From contig JACQAF010000010.1 of the NCBI GenBank assembly GCA_016195145.1, positions 1 to 25,081 on the forward strand: a stretch of DNA of 25,081 nucleotides. The letters run 5' to 3'. Made by a program: the position numbers and the translations under genes. Shown in pieces: positions 1 to 6,498 of the stretch (position 1 is its first letter; each line of letters opens with the position of its first letter). The DNA is from Rhodospirillales bacterium. GTDB lineage: Bacteria > Pseudomonadota > Alphaproteobacteria > CACIAM-22H2. The notes below the pieces were generated by a model. That model was not told the DNA's origin and searched no databases. It was given only the letters and a program-made list of their open reading frames with translations.

Positions 1-1297
1 AGACAATCATGATCAACTGCAACCCCGAGACGGTATCGACCGATTACGACACCTCCGATCGCCTCTATTTCGAGCCGCTGACCGCCGAGGACGTGATCGA
101 GATCGTGCGCCGCGAGCAGACCAACGGGCGGGTTCTCGGCGTCATCGTCCAGTTCGGTGGCCAGACGCCGCTCAAGCTCGCCGGCGCGCTCGACGCCGCC
201 GGCATCCCGATTCTCGGCACATCGCACGACGCCATCGACCTGGCCGAGGATCGCGAACGCTTCCAGAAGCTGCTTGACCGCCTGAAGCTTCGCCAGCCGG
301 CAAGCGGCACGGCCTTTTCGCTCGCCGCGGCCGAGCGCGCGGCGGCGACGATCGGCTATCCCGTGCTCCTGCGCCCGTCCTATGTGCTTGGCGGCCGGGC
401 GATGAAGATCGTCCACACGCCCGAGGCGCTGCGCACCTTCATGTCCGAGGCGGCGCGCGTGTCGGGCAAGAATCCGGTGCTGATCGACTCATATCTTCAG
501 GACGCGATCGAGGTCGATGTCGACGCGGTCGCCGACAAGGAAACCGTTTTCGTCGCCGGCATCATGGAGCATATCGAGGAAGCCGGCATCCATTCCGGCG
601 ATTCGGCGTGTTCGCTGCCGCCCTATTCGCTGCCCCAGGCGGTGATCGACGACATCGCCGCCCAGACCGAGAAGCTCGCCAAGGCGCTCGGCGTTGTCGG
701 CCTGATGAACGCCCAGGTCGCTGTCAAGGACCGCACGGTCTATATCCTCGAGGTCAACCCGCGCGCCTCGCGCACCGTGCCCTTCGTCGCCAAGGCGACC
801 GGCGTGCCGATCGCCAAGATCGCGGCCCGGATCATGGCCGGCGAGACGCCTTCGCCAAATCGCAGCTCGGCAGCAATTGCAACCTGCCGCTCACCGGCAC
901 GGTGTTCATCTCGGTCAAGGATCGCGACAAGGCGACGATGGTCGAGCCGGCCCGGCGACTGGTCGAGATGGGCTTCCGGCTGCTTGCCTCGCGCGGCACG
1001 GCGGCGTTCTTCAAGGAAGCGGGGCTCAATGTCGAGCTGATCAACAAGGTGCTCGAGGGCCGGCCGCATATTGTTGATGAGATGAAGAACGGCAAGGTTC
1101 ATCTCGTGTTCAACACGACCGAGGGCGCCCAGGCCATGTCCGATTCGTTCAGCCTCCGGCAGGCCGCACTTTTAGGAAATATTCCCTATTATACCACGGT
1201 GGCGGGCGCCAAAGCGTCGGTTGAAGCCATTAACGCGCTGCGCGCCGGCAGTCTTGAAGTCGCTCCGCTCCAGTCGTATTTTAAATCGTCGTTTTAG
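1..1297 (+). pseudogene. carB: carbamoyl-phosphate synthase large subunit, 3' part, with internal deletion and frameshift
   Basis: This is the C-terminal half of CarB, the ATP-dependent enzyme that makes carbamoyl phosphate for pyrimidine and arginine synthesis; the 5' end lies before the window. Frame 3 reads the second ATP-grasp half well, with NCNPETVSTDYDTSDRLYFE near the start, then GGQTPLKLA, RPSYVLGGRAM and EVNPRASRTVPFVAKATG. It loses homology after IMAGE at position 845. The family resumes in frame 2 at position 848 with AFAKSQLGSN and continues through the allosteric domain (ISVKDRDK, EGRPHIVDEMKNG, YYTTVAGA) to the stop at 1295-1297. Against the E. coli protein, recalled from memory, about 55 residues between these blocks are missing and the frame shifts. 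As written the gene cannot give a full protein. It may be a real lesion or an assembly fault; the sequence on both sides is well preserved. greA follows 75 bp downstream. Confidence 0.9.
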
Positions 1298-1326
1298 ATT
1301 CCCAGGCCGCAATAGAAATAGGCTGT

Positions 1327-1353
1327 CGGGAGGAGGCTGGAGCCCGCCTCCCG
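1327..1353 (+). other. GC-rich stem-loop between carB and greA
   Basis: CGGGAGG at 1327-1333 can pair with CCTCCCG at 1347-1353, with further partial pairing inside. No T-run follows, so it is not a classical intrinsic terminator. It may be a processing or attenuation hairpin, or the 5' leader of greA, whose start is 20 bp downstream. Confidence 0.35.
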
Positions 1354-1372
1354 GGAAGTAAAGGTTGTTGCT

Positions 1373-1679
1373 ATGGAAAAGATACCGATGACGATGGACG
1401 GCCTGCATCGGCTCGAAACCGAGCTGAAGCAGCCTTAGCAAGCTGTCGGGCAAGATCATCAAGTTCGGCGCCAAGGTAACACTGGCCGACGAGGACACCG
1501 ACGAGGAAACGACCTATCAGATCGTCGGTGCCGAAGAGGCCGACATCGACAAGGGTCGCCTGTCCGTCACCTCGCCGCTCGCTCGCGCCCTGATCGGCAA
1601 GCAGACCGGCGACGCCGTCGAGGTAACGACGCCGCGCGGCTCCAAGGCCTACGAAATCATCCGCGTCCGCTATCGCTGA
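1373..1679 (+). pseudogene. greA: transcription elongation factor GreA, broken by an internal deletion
   Basis: GreA binds in the RNA polymerase secondary channel and stimulates cleavage of backtracked transcripts. The N-terminus MEKIPMTMDGLHRLETELKQ is typical, preceded by AAAGG about 8 bp before ATG 1373. After about 21 residues this frame stops at 1436-1438. The C-terminal FKBP-like domain follows in another frame from about 1437 (SKLSGKIIKFGAKVTL, then YQIVGAEEADIDKGRLSVTS and SPLARALIGK) to the stop at 1677-1679. Nearly all of the antiparallel coiled coil is absent, about 57 residues judging from the usual length of about 157. That region carries the tip acidic residues needed for cleavage, so the protein as written would be inactive. 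It resembles the loss in carB just upstream. Confidence 0.88.
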
Positions 1680-1742
1680 CGGCGGCACCGCCCAGTTCGC
1701 CCCAGCGTCGGACGACCCGCCCCAAAAAAGACACCAGTCGCC

Positions 1743-2366
1743 ATGACCCTCGCCACCACGCTCGCCCTTGCCCTTGCCGTGTTCGTTCTTGCGGCGACGC
1801 CTGGCCCCGCCGTCTTCGCCATGATCGCCCGCGCCCTGGCCTCGGGCTTCGGGCCGGCGACGATGTTTATCCTCGGCGTTCTGTTCGGCGACGTGGCGCT
1901 CCTGCTGCTCGCCCTCTTCGGCATGGCCGCCGTCGCCGAAGCGATGGGCGATTTGTTCGTCATCGTGAAGATCGCCGGCGGGGCCTATCTGATCTGGCTC
2001 GGTTGGACGCTGTGGCGGGCCGACCCGGACCTGCCCAATATCGCCGGCGCGGCCCCGGCGCCAGCCAACCAGCGGCCGCTACGTCCTGTACTCGATGGCT
2101 TCGTGCTCACCCTTGGCAACCCCAAGGCGATTATATTCTACGCCGCCTTCCTGCCGACCTTCGTCGACATTCGCGCCATCACCCCCGGCGATATGCTGAT
2201 CGTCGTCGCGGTGGTCGTCGTGGTACTGGCGGCGGTGAGCATCGCCTATGTCGGACTCGCCGCCCGCGCGCGCAAGCTGATCCGCAGCCGTCGTGCCCGC
2301 CTCACCCTTAACCGCACCGCCGGCACGCTGATGGTCGGGGCCGGAATCGTCGTCGCGACGCGCTAA
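1743..2366 (+). CDS. LysE/RhtB family amino-acid exporter
   Basis: A 207-residue inner-membrane protein of the usual length for the LysE/RhtB family, which exports amino acids such as lysine, homoserine, threonine or small metabolites. It is very hydrophobic, with about six membrane segments. The first contains the family ATPGPAVFAMIARAL stretch; a central polar loop (about residues 95-115) precedes GNPKAIIFYAAFLPTFV, another typical stretch. The ATG at 1743 has no strong Shine-Dalgarno sequence. It lies 63 bp after the broken greA on the same strand, before an ornithine-cyclodeaminase-family gene. A link in amino-acid metabolism is possible, but that next gene has its own promoter, so they need not form one operon. 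The substrate cannot be told from sequence. Confidence 0.88.
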   Translation: MTLATTLALALAVFVLAATPGPAVFAMIARALASGFGPATMFILGVLFGDVALLLLALFGMAAVAEAMGDLFVIVKIAGGAYLIWLGWTLWRADPDLPNIAGAAPAPANQRPLRPVLDGFVLTLGNPKAIIFYAAFLPTFVDIRAITPGDMLIVVAVVVVVLAAVSIAYVGLAARARKLIRSRRARLTLNRTAGTLMVGAGIVVATR

Positions 2367-2387
2367 GCGCGGCATTTTGCACCGGGG

Positions 2388-2416
2388 TTGTCCGGGCCGG
2401 CGGCTTCTGCTAGATA
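2388..2416 (+). promoter_or_regulatory. promoter of leader module copy A
   Basis: TTGTCC at 2388-2393 and TAGATA at 2411-2416 are separated by 17 bp, matching a housekeeping-type promoter. The same arrangement at the same place relative to a shared downstream leader occurs at 3591-3619, which supports both calls. It would drive the cyclodeaminase gene at 2537. Confidence 0.6.
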
Positions 2417-2540
2417 TTTTCCGGTCGGGCACGGCAGACGCCCGGCATTCCCAAGACGCCCGTCGTTCCCAAGACACAATGTCGGTTCGGCCATGCGTCC
2501 AAGAGCTGCTTCTCGTTTCATGCGAGGAGAAGCATCATGG
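2417..2540 (+). promoter_or_regulatory. repeated 5' leader, copy A, with hairpin over the start site
   Basis: The segment shares a 24-bp identical block (2435-2458) and a 32-bp block with two differences (2477-2508) with copy B at 3620-3726. Near the start codon TGCTTCTC (2507-2514) can pair with GAGAAGCA (2527-2534), burying most of the AGGAG ribosome binding site. Weaker outer pairing of CCAAGA (2499-2504) with TCATGG (2535-2540) reaches the ATG. The design suggests control of translation initiation. The trigger (temperature, ligand, protein or small RNA) is unknown and I do not recognise a named riboswitch. Confidence 0.55.
2441..2476 (+). repeat. tandem repeat of an 18-bp unit within leader A
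   Basis: CCCGGCATTCCCAAGACG (2441-2458) is followed at once by CCCGTCGTTCCCAAGACA (2459-2476), 15 of 18 positions identical. Copy B has only one unit (3644-3661), which accounts for nearly all the length difference between the two leaders. Confidence 0.8.
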
Positions 2541-3568
2541 CGAATACCCAACCATTTTTGAAAACGACTACAGCTAAGCCCGCCGGCACTTTGCTGCTGA
2601 CCCGCCGCGACGTTGCCGATCTTCTCAACATCAAAACCTGCATTGCCGCCGTCGAGCGGGCCCTGGCGTGCCACGCGGCTGGCGAAACGCTGCCGCCCGG
2701 CATACTCGGCATCCACGCGCCGAACGGCGGATTTCACATCAAGGCGGCGGGGCTCCGCCTCGGCCGGCTCTATTTCGCCGCCAAGACCAACGGCAATTTC
2801 TCCGATAATCCGGTGCGCCTCGGCCTGCCCGCGATCCAGGGCACGATCGTGCTGTGCGACGGCGACACGGGCTATCCGCTGGCGGTCATGGATTCGATCG
2901 AGATCAGCGCCCAGCGCACCGCCGCCGCGACGGCGGTCGCGGCGAAATATCTTGCCCGCCCCGATTCGGCCACGGCGACGATCTGCGGCTGCGGCACGCA
3001 AGGCCGCGTCCAGCTCGCCGCGCTCGCCTGCGTCCTGCCGCTCGCGCGCGCCTTCGCGCATGACAGAGACCGCCGGCAGGCGGAGGCCTTTGCCCGCGAC
3101 ATGAGCGCGGCGCTGGGCTTTCCCGTCACGCCGGCCGCCGATATGGCCGACGCCATTCGCCAGAGCGACGTGTGCGTCACCTGCACGCCGTCGCGCCGGG
3201 CATTTCTCAACCGCGACGCCGTCGCCGCCGGCACGTTCATCGCGGCGGTCGGCGCCGACGCCCCGGACAAACAGGAACTCGACCCCGCCCTGCTCGCCGC
3301 CGGCAAGGTGGTGGTCGATCTGCTCGACCAGTGCGCGACGATCGGCGACTTGCATCATGCGCTCGACGCCGGCGTGATGACGCGCGCCGATGTGCATGCC
3401 GAGCTTGCCGATCTTGTCGCCGGCCGCAAGCCGGGTCGTGAGTCGGCCGACGAGATCACGATTTTCGATTCGACCGGCACGGCGCTTCAGGACGTCGCCG
3501 CCGCAATCGCCGTCTACGAACGGGCGCTCGCCGCCGGGCGCGGTACGATAATAAATTTCGCCGACTGA
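2537..3568 (+). CDS. ornithine cyclodeaminase / mu-crystallin family protein
   Basis: A 343-residue member of the family that includes ornithine cyclodeaminase, some alanine dehydrogenases, ketimine reductases and mu-crystallin. These are NAD(P)-dependent enzymes acting on amino or imino acids. The Rossmann motif GCGTQG is seen at about residue 153, preceded by RTAAATAVAAKYLA, which is typical just before the nucleotide-binding domain. Further family blocks are AVGADAPDKQELDP and DEITIFDSTGTALQD near the C-terminus. Length is normal, so the gene appears intact. The start ATG 2537 has AGGAG at a good distance, but the site can be locked in a hairpin. A LysE-type exporter lies upstream. Family members are often misnamed and the exact substrate cannot be assigned here. 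Confidence 0.85.
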   Translation: MANTQPFLKTTTAKPAGTLLLTRRDVADLLNIKTCIAAVERALACHAAGETLPPGILGIHAPNGGFHIKAAGLRLGRLYFAAKTNGNFSDNPVRLGLPAIQGTIVLCDGDTGYPLAVMDSIEISAQRTAAATAVAAKYLARPDSATATICGCGTQGRVQLAALACVLPLARAFAHDRDRRQAEAFARDMSAALGFPVTPAADMADAIRQSDVCVTCTPSRRAFLNRDAVAAGTFIAAVGADAPDKQELDPALLAAGKVVVDLLDQCATIGDLHHALDAGVMTRADVHAELADLVAGRKPGRESADEITIFDSTGTALQDVAAAIAVYERALAAGRGTIINFAD

Positions 3569-3590
3569 ACGAAAGACGATAGGGGCGGTC

Positions 3591-3619
3591 TTGTAAAAGC
3601 CGACCCGGTTTGCTACATA
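3591..3619 (+). promoter_or_regulatory. promoter of leader module copy B
   Basis: TTGTAA (3591-3596) and TACATA (3614-3619) have a 17-bp spacer, as in copy A. It lies 23 bp after the cyclodeaminase stop codon and would drive the chromate-resistance operon. Confidence 0.6.
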
Positions 3620-3726
3620 GCCATCCGTCGGGCTCGACAGACGCCCGGCATTCCCAAGACGCAACGTCGGTTCGGCCACGCGTCCAAGAGCTGTCTTCTC
3701 GTTTCGCACGAGGAGGATTGTCTTGG
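3620..3726 (+). promoter_or_regulatory. repeated 5' leader, copy B, with long hairpin over a ribosome binding site and TTG
   Basis: Same leader as copy A. Here TCTTCTCGT (3694-3702) pairs with ACGAGGAGG (3708-3716) around a five-base loop, with two G-T wobbles. CCAAGA (3684-3689) pairs perfectly with TCTTGG (3721-3726). Together they cover the AGGAGG site and the TTG at 3723. The base pairs differ from copy A while the arrangement is kept, which favours a selected RNA structure. Two copies are too few to prove covariation. Confidence 0.55.
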
Positions 3727-3875
3727 TTAACGCGCTGTCGCCGTTCGGCGATTTGCCCAGCTTCGTCGCCGGTATCGTCCGGCCGGCGGGCCGACGCCTT
3801 GCGCCCCTCCTTCGCCGCGAAATTCCCGTCCCCGTCGCCCGCAACGCACGCATGCGCTGCGGCGCACCCCTATAG
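3723..3875 (+). CDS. possible 50-residue leader ORF starting with TTG
   Basis: An open frame starts at TTG 3723, six bases after a very strong AGGAGG, exactly where copy A of the leader has the ATG of its gene. It encodes 50 residues beginning (M)VNALSPFGDLPSFVAGIVR and ends with TAG at 3873-3875, 13 bp before the SOD start codon and almost touching its ribosome binding site. It could be a regulatory leader peptide coupling leader control to the chr operon, the remnant of a gene, or chance. I recognise no family. Confidence 0.35.
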   Translation: MVNALSPFGDLPSFVAGIVRPAGRRLAPLLRREIPVPVARNARMRCGAPL

Positions 3876-3888
3876 CAAGGAGACCGCC

Positions 3889-4707
3889 ATGCGCTATGCG
3901 ATAAAACCCCTGCCGTTTACGCCGAGCAAGCTCAGCGGCCTGTCGGAAAAACTTCTCGCCAGCCACTACGAAAACAATTATGGCGGCGCGATCCGGCGGC
4001 TCAACGCCATTCGCGGCGAGCTCGCCCGCCTCGATCCCGCCGCCGCGCCGATCTATGCGTGGAACGGCCTCAAGCTCGAGGAGCTGATCGCCGCCAATTC
4101 GGCGGTGCTGCACGAAATCTATTTCGACAGCCTCGGTCCCGCCGCCGACCCGCCCGCCGATTTGGCCGCCGCCATCGCCCGCGATTTCGGCGGCTTCGCC
4201 GCGTGGCGCGACGAGTTCATGGCCATGGGCCGGGCGCTGGGCGGCGGATCGGGCTGGGTGGTGCTGGCCTGGTCGGCGCGCGAGGAACGGTTCGTCAACC
4301 AGCGGGCGTCCGACCATACGCAATTCCTGGCTGAGGGCCGGCCGATCCTCGCACTCGACATGTACGAGCACGCCTATCACATGGATTACGGCGCGCGCAC
4401 GCCCGCCTATGTCGAGGCGTTCATGCGCAATATCGACTGGACGAAAGTGGCGCAACGCTGGCGCGCGCCGGCCGGGCGTGCGGCGGGCGTTGCGTCGCCC
4501 AAGATTCCGGTGATCGCGCCGGAAGCGTTTCTCGAGCGCTTCGCAACGGCGGACGGGGCGATCATTCTCGACGTTCGCCGCCCGCCGGCGTTCACGGCCG
4601 GCGCCGACATGCTGCGCGGCGCCGTTTGGCGCAATCCCGAGCGTCTCATGCATTACAAGGGCCGGTTGCGCCCAAACCCACAGAAAAGGAAGGAGCCTGA
4701 GCCATGA
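3889..4707 (+). CDS. Fe/Mn superoxide dismutase (ChrC-like) fused to a partial rhodanese domain
   Basis: A 272-residue protein. Residues 1-190 form an iron/manganese superoxide dismutase, which converts superoxide to peroxide and oxygen. All four metal ligands are visible: His26 in ASHYENNYGG, His75, Asp157 and His161 in LDMYEHAYHMDYG. The usual Trp next to Asp157 is Tyr here. Residues 205-253 begin a rhodanese domain (VIAPEAFLERF, then ILDVRRPPAF), but the protein ends before the catalytic-cysteine loop. SOD proteins (ChrC) accompany chromate transporters in known chromate-resistance operons, where they are thought to handle oxidants from chromate reduction. The start is ATG 3889 with AAGGAG in front. 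Its stop overlaps the start of the next gene (ATGA). The half rhodanese may be another deletion or a true truncation. Confidence 0.85.
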   Translation: MRYAIKPLPFTPSKLSGLSEKLLASHYENNYGGAIRRLNAIRGELARLDPAAAPIYAWNGLKLEELIAANSAVLHEIYFDSLGPAADPPADLAAAIARDFGGFAAWRDEFMAMGRALGGGSGWVVLAWSAREERFVNQRASDHTQFLAEGRPILALDMYEHAYHMDYGARTPAYVEAFMRNIDWTKVAQRWRAPAGRAAGVASPKIPVIAPEAFLERFATADGAIILDVRRPPAFTAGADMLRGAVWRNPERLMHYKGRLRPNPQKRKEPEP

Positions 4708-5156
4708 AATGGATCACCCGCGAACGCCCGAAGATCGACCGCATCGCCTGCCCATGGCTGATCGTACGGTTTATCGACAAGCAGCCGGAATTCCTGTTCG
4801 TCCCGTCAGACAAGGTGCTGGCCGAGGCCAAACGCACCGGGGCGACGCCCTATGACGTGCCGGATGTCGAGCTGTCGCATGTCGGCCCGCTATGCAGCTT
4901 CGACGCCTTCCTCAAAAAATACGGCCTCGACGATCCGGCGCTGCGCCATCTCGCGGTGATCGTCCGCGGCGCCGATACCGGCCACCCGGAACTGGCGCCG
5001 CAGGCGCCGGGACTGCTTGCTCTGTCGCTCGGCCTGTCGGAAAACTTCCCCGACGATCATGAGATGCTGCGCCACGGTCTGGTGATGTACGATGCGCTCC
5101 ATAGCTGGTGCCGCAAGCTCCAGAAGGAAACCCACGGCTGGCCGCCAAAGGCCTGA
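4704..5156 (+). CDS. chromate resistance protein, ChrB C-terminal domain
   Basis: A 150-residue protein matching the stand-alone ChrB C-terminal (Chrome_Resist) domain. The opening has the typical pattern RPKIDRIACPWLIVRFIDK followed by EFLFVPSDKV, and later DDPALRHLAVIVRGADT. Full-length ChrB proteins carry an extra N-terminal part and act as chromate-responsive regulators; this short form lacks it, so a DNA-binding role is not shown. The start overlaps the SOD stop by ATGA and the next gene begins 6 bp after the stop, so the three genes are very probably one translationally coupled operon. Confidence 0.85.
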   Translation: MKWITRERPKIDRIACPWLIVRFIDKQPEFLFVPSDKVLAEAKRTGATPYDVPDVELSHVGPLCSFDAFLKKYGLDDPALRHLAVIVRGADTGHPELAPQAPGLLALSLGLSENFPDDHEMLRHGLVMYDALHSWCRKLQKETHGWPPKA

Positions 5157-5162
5157 GGCGAC

Positions 5163-6491
5163 ATGCGAGATAACGGCAACGTTCCCACCCCCGCCGCGTC
5201 GCGGCCGAGCTTCCGCGATGCCCTGCGTTTCTGGCTGAAGCTCGGCTTCATCAGCTTCGGCGGCCCGGCCGGCCAGATTGCGATCATGCAGACCGAGCTG
5301 GTCGACCATCGGCGATGGATCGACCAGCGCAGTTTCCTGCGCGGCCTCAATTTCTGCACCCTGCTGCCGGGACCCGAGGCCACACAGCTCGCCACCTATA
5401 TCGGCTGGCGGCTGCATGGCATCCTAGGCGGCGTCGCGGCCGGCGCGCTGTTCGTGCTGCCCGGCGCGCTGGTGCTGCTCGTCCTGTCGTGGATCGCCGC
5501 CCGCCACGGCGATACCGGCGCGGTGGGCGCGGTGTTCTACGGCCTGAAGCCGGTGGTCATCGCCATCATCGCCCAGGCGGTGTGGCGTATCGGCAGCCGG
5601 GCGCTCAAATCATGGCCGGCGGTCGTCCTCGCCGCCGGGGCGTTCATCGCAATCAATATCGTCGGCATCGATTTTCCGTGGATCGTCCTGGCCGCCGCCA
5701 TCATCGGCTGGCTTGCCGGCCGCCGGCCCGGGCCTTCGCCGTTCGTTTCCGGCGGCCACGGCGGGGATGCAGCCACTGAGGCCGCCGCGTTGCCGTCCAC
5801 CGATGGCGGCCGGCCGCTCAGGCGTCTGTTCCGGCTGCTGGCGCTGTTCGCCGTCCTCTGGGCGGTTCCGGTCGGTCTGGCCTTGTGGTTGCTGGGCAGC
5901 GAGCCGTTCGTGAATATCGCCAATCTGTTCACCACCGCGGCGTTCGTCACCTTCGGCGGCGCCTACGCGGTCCTGCCCTACGTCGCCGATGCCGCTGTCA
6001 ACAAGTACGCATGGCTATCGTCGGGCGACATGCTGAACGGCCTGGCGCTGGCCGAAACCACGCCCGGGCCGCTGATCCTCGTGCTGCAATATGTCGGGTT
6101 TTTCGCCGGCTGGAATCGCGCCGGCCTTTTCGACCCGACGCTCGCCGCCGTCGCCGCCGCGGCGCTGACCACCTATGTCACCTTCCTGCCGAGCTTCCTG
6201 TTCATCTTCGCCGCCGCGCCATACATCGAAAGCATGCACGACAACCCGGCGATCGGCTCGGCCCTCGGCGCGATCACGGCAGCGGTGGTCGGCGTTGTTC
6301 TCAATCTCGCGGTGTTTCTCGCGACAGCGGTGTTCCTGCCCGCCGCCGGCGGCGTCGACCTGTTCGCCATCGGCGTCGCGGTTGTCGCCTTCGCCATCGC
6401 CCTGCGCTTCAAAATCCAGGTTCACTGGCTGGTGCTGGCCGGCGCCGCCATCGGCATCGGCCATCTGATCGTCGCCGGCCCGCCGGGCTAG
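5163..6491 (+). CDS. chrA: chromate transporter ChrA
   Basis: A 442-residue inner-membrane protein of the CHR family, which exports chromate from the cytoplasm. It has the two homologous halves of long-chain ChrA proteins. Each starts with the FGG motif: FISFGGPAGQIAIM at about residue 35 and FVTFGGAYAVLPYV at about 262. Each also has a proline-glycine motif (LLPGPEATQLATYIG and AETTPGPLILVLQYVGFFAG). Around ten membrane segments are visible, with a polar linker near residues 185-220. GAGG lies a few bases before ATG 5163. It is the last gene of the SOD-chrB-chrA operon and ends 7 bp from the convergent antiporter gene, leaving no room for a separate terminator. Confidence 0.92.
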   Translation: MRDNGNVPTPAASRPSFRDALRFWLKLGFISFGGPAGQIAIMQTELVDHRRWIDQRSFLRGLNFCTLLPGPEATQLATYIGWRLHGILGGVAAGALFVLPGALVLLVLSWIAARHGDTGAVGAVFYGLKPVVIAIIAQAVWRIGSRALKSWPAVVLAAGAFIAINIVGIDFPWIVLAAAIIGWLAGRRPGPSPFVSGGHGGDAATEAAALPSTDGGRPLRRLFRLLALFAVLWAVPVGLALWLLGSEPFVNIANLFTTAAFVTFGGAYAVLPYVADAAVNKYAWLSSGDMLNGLALAETTPGPLILVLQYVGFFAGWNRAGLFDPTLAAVAAAALTTYVTFLPSFLFIFAAAPYIESMHDNPAIGSALGAITAAVVGVVLNLAVFLATAVFLPAAGGVDLFAIGVAVVAFAIALRFKIQVHWLVLAGAAIGIGHLIVAGPPG

Positions 6492-6498
6492 GGAACGC

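Noticed and set aside
2377..2577. 66-codon frame through leader A as a conserved peptide
   Set aside because: Differences between the two leader copies change amino acids and lengths in this frame, which does not look like coding selection.
2435..3661. The two leader copies considered as a CRISPR fragment or insertion-sequence ends
   Set aside because: Only two copies 1.2 kb apart in the same orientation, no regular spacers, no transposase and no terminal inverted repeats.
2363..3853. 496-codon open frame on the minus strand over the cyclodeaminase gene
   Set aside because: Antisense shadow of a GC-rich gene; Arg/Gly/Ala-rich with no family blocks. It also runs through both leader copies.
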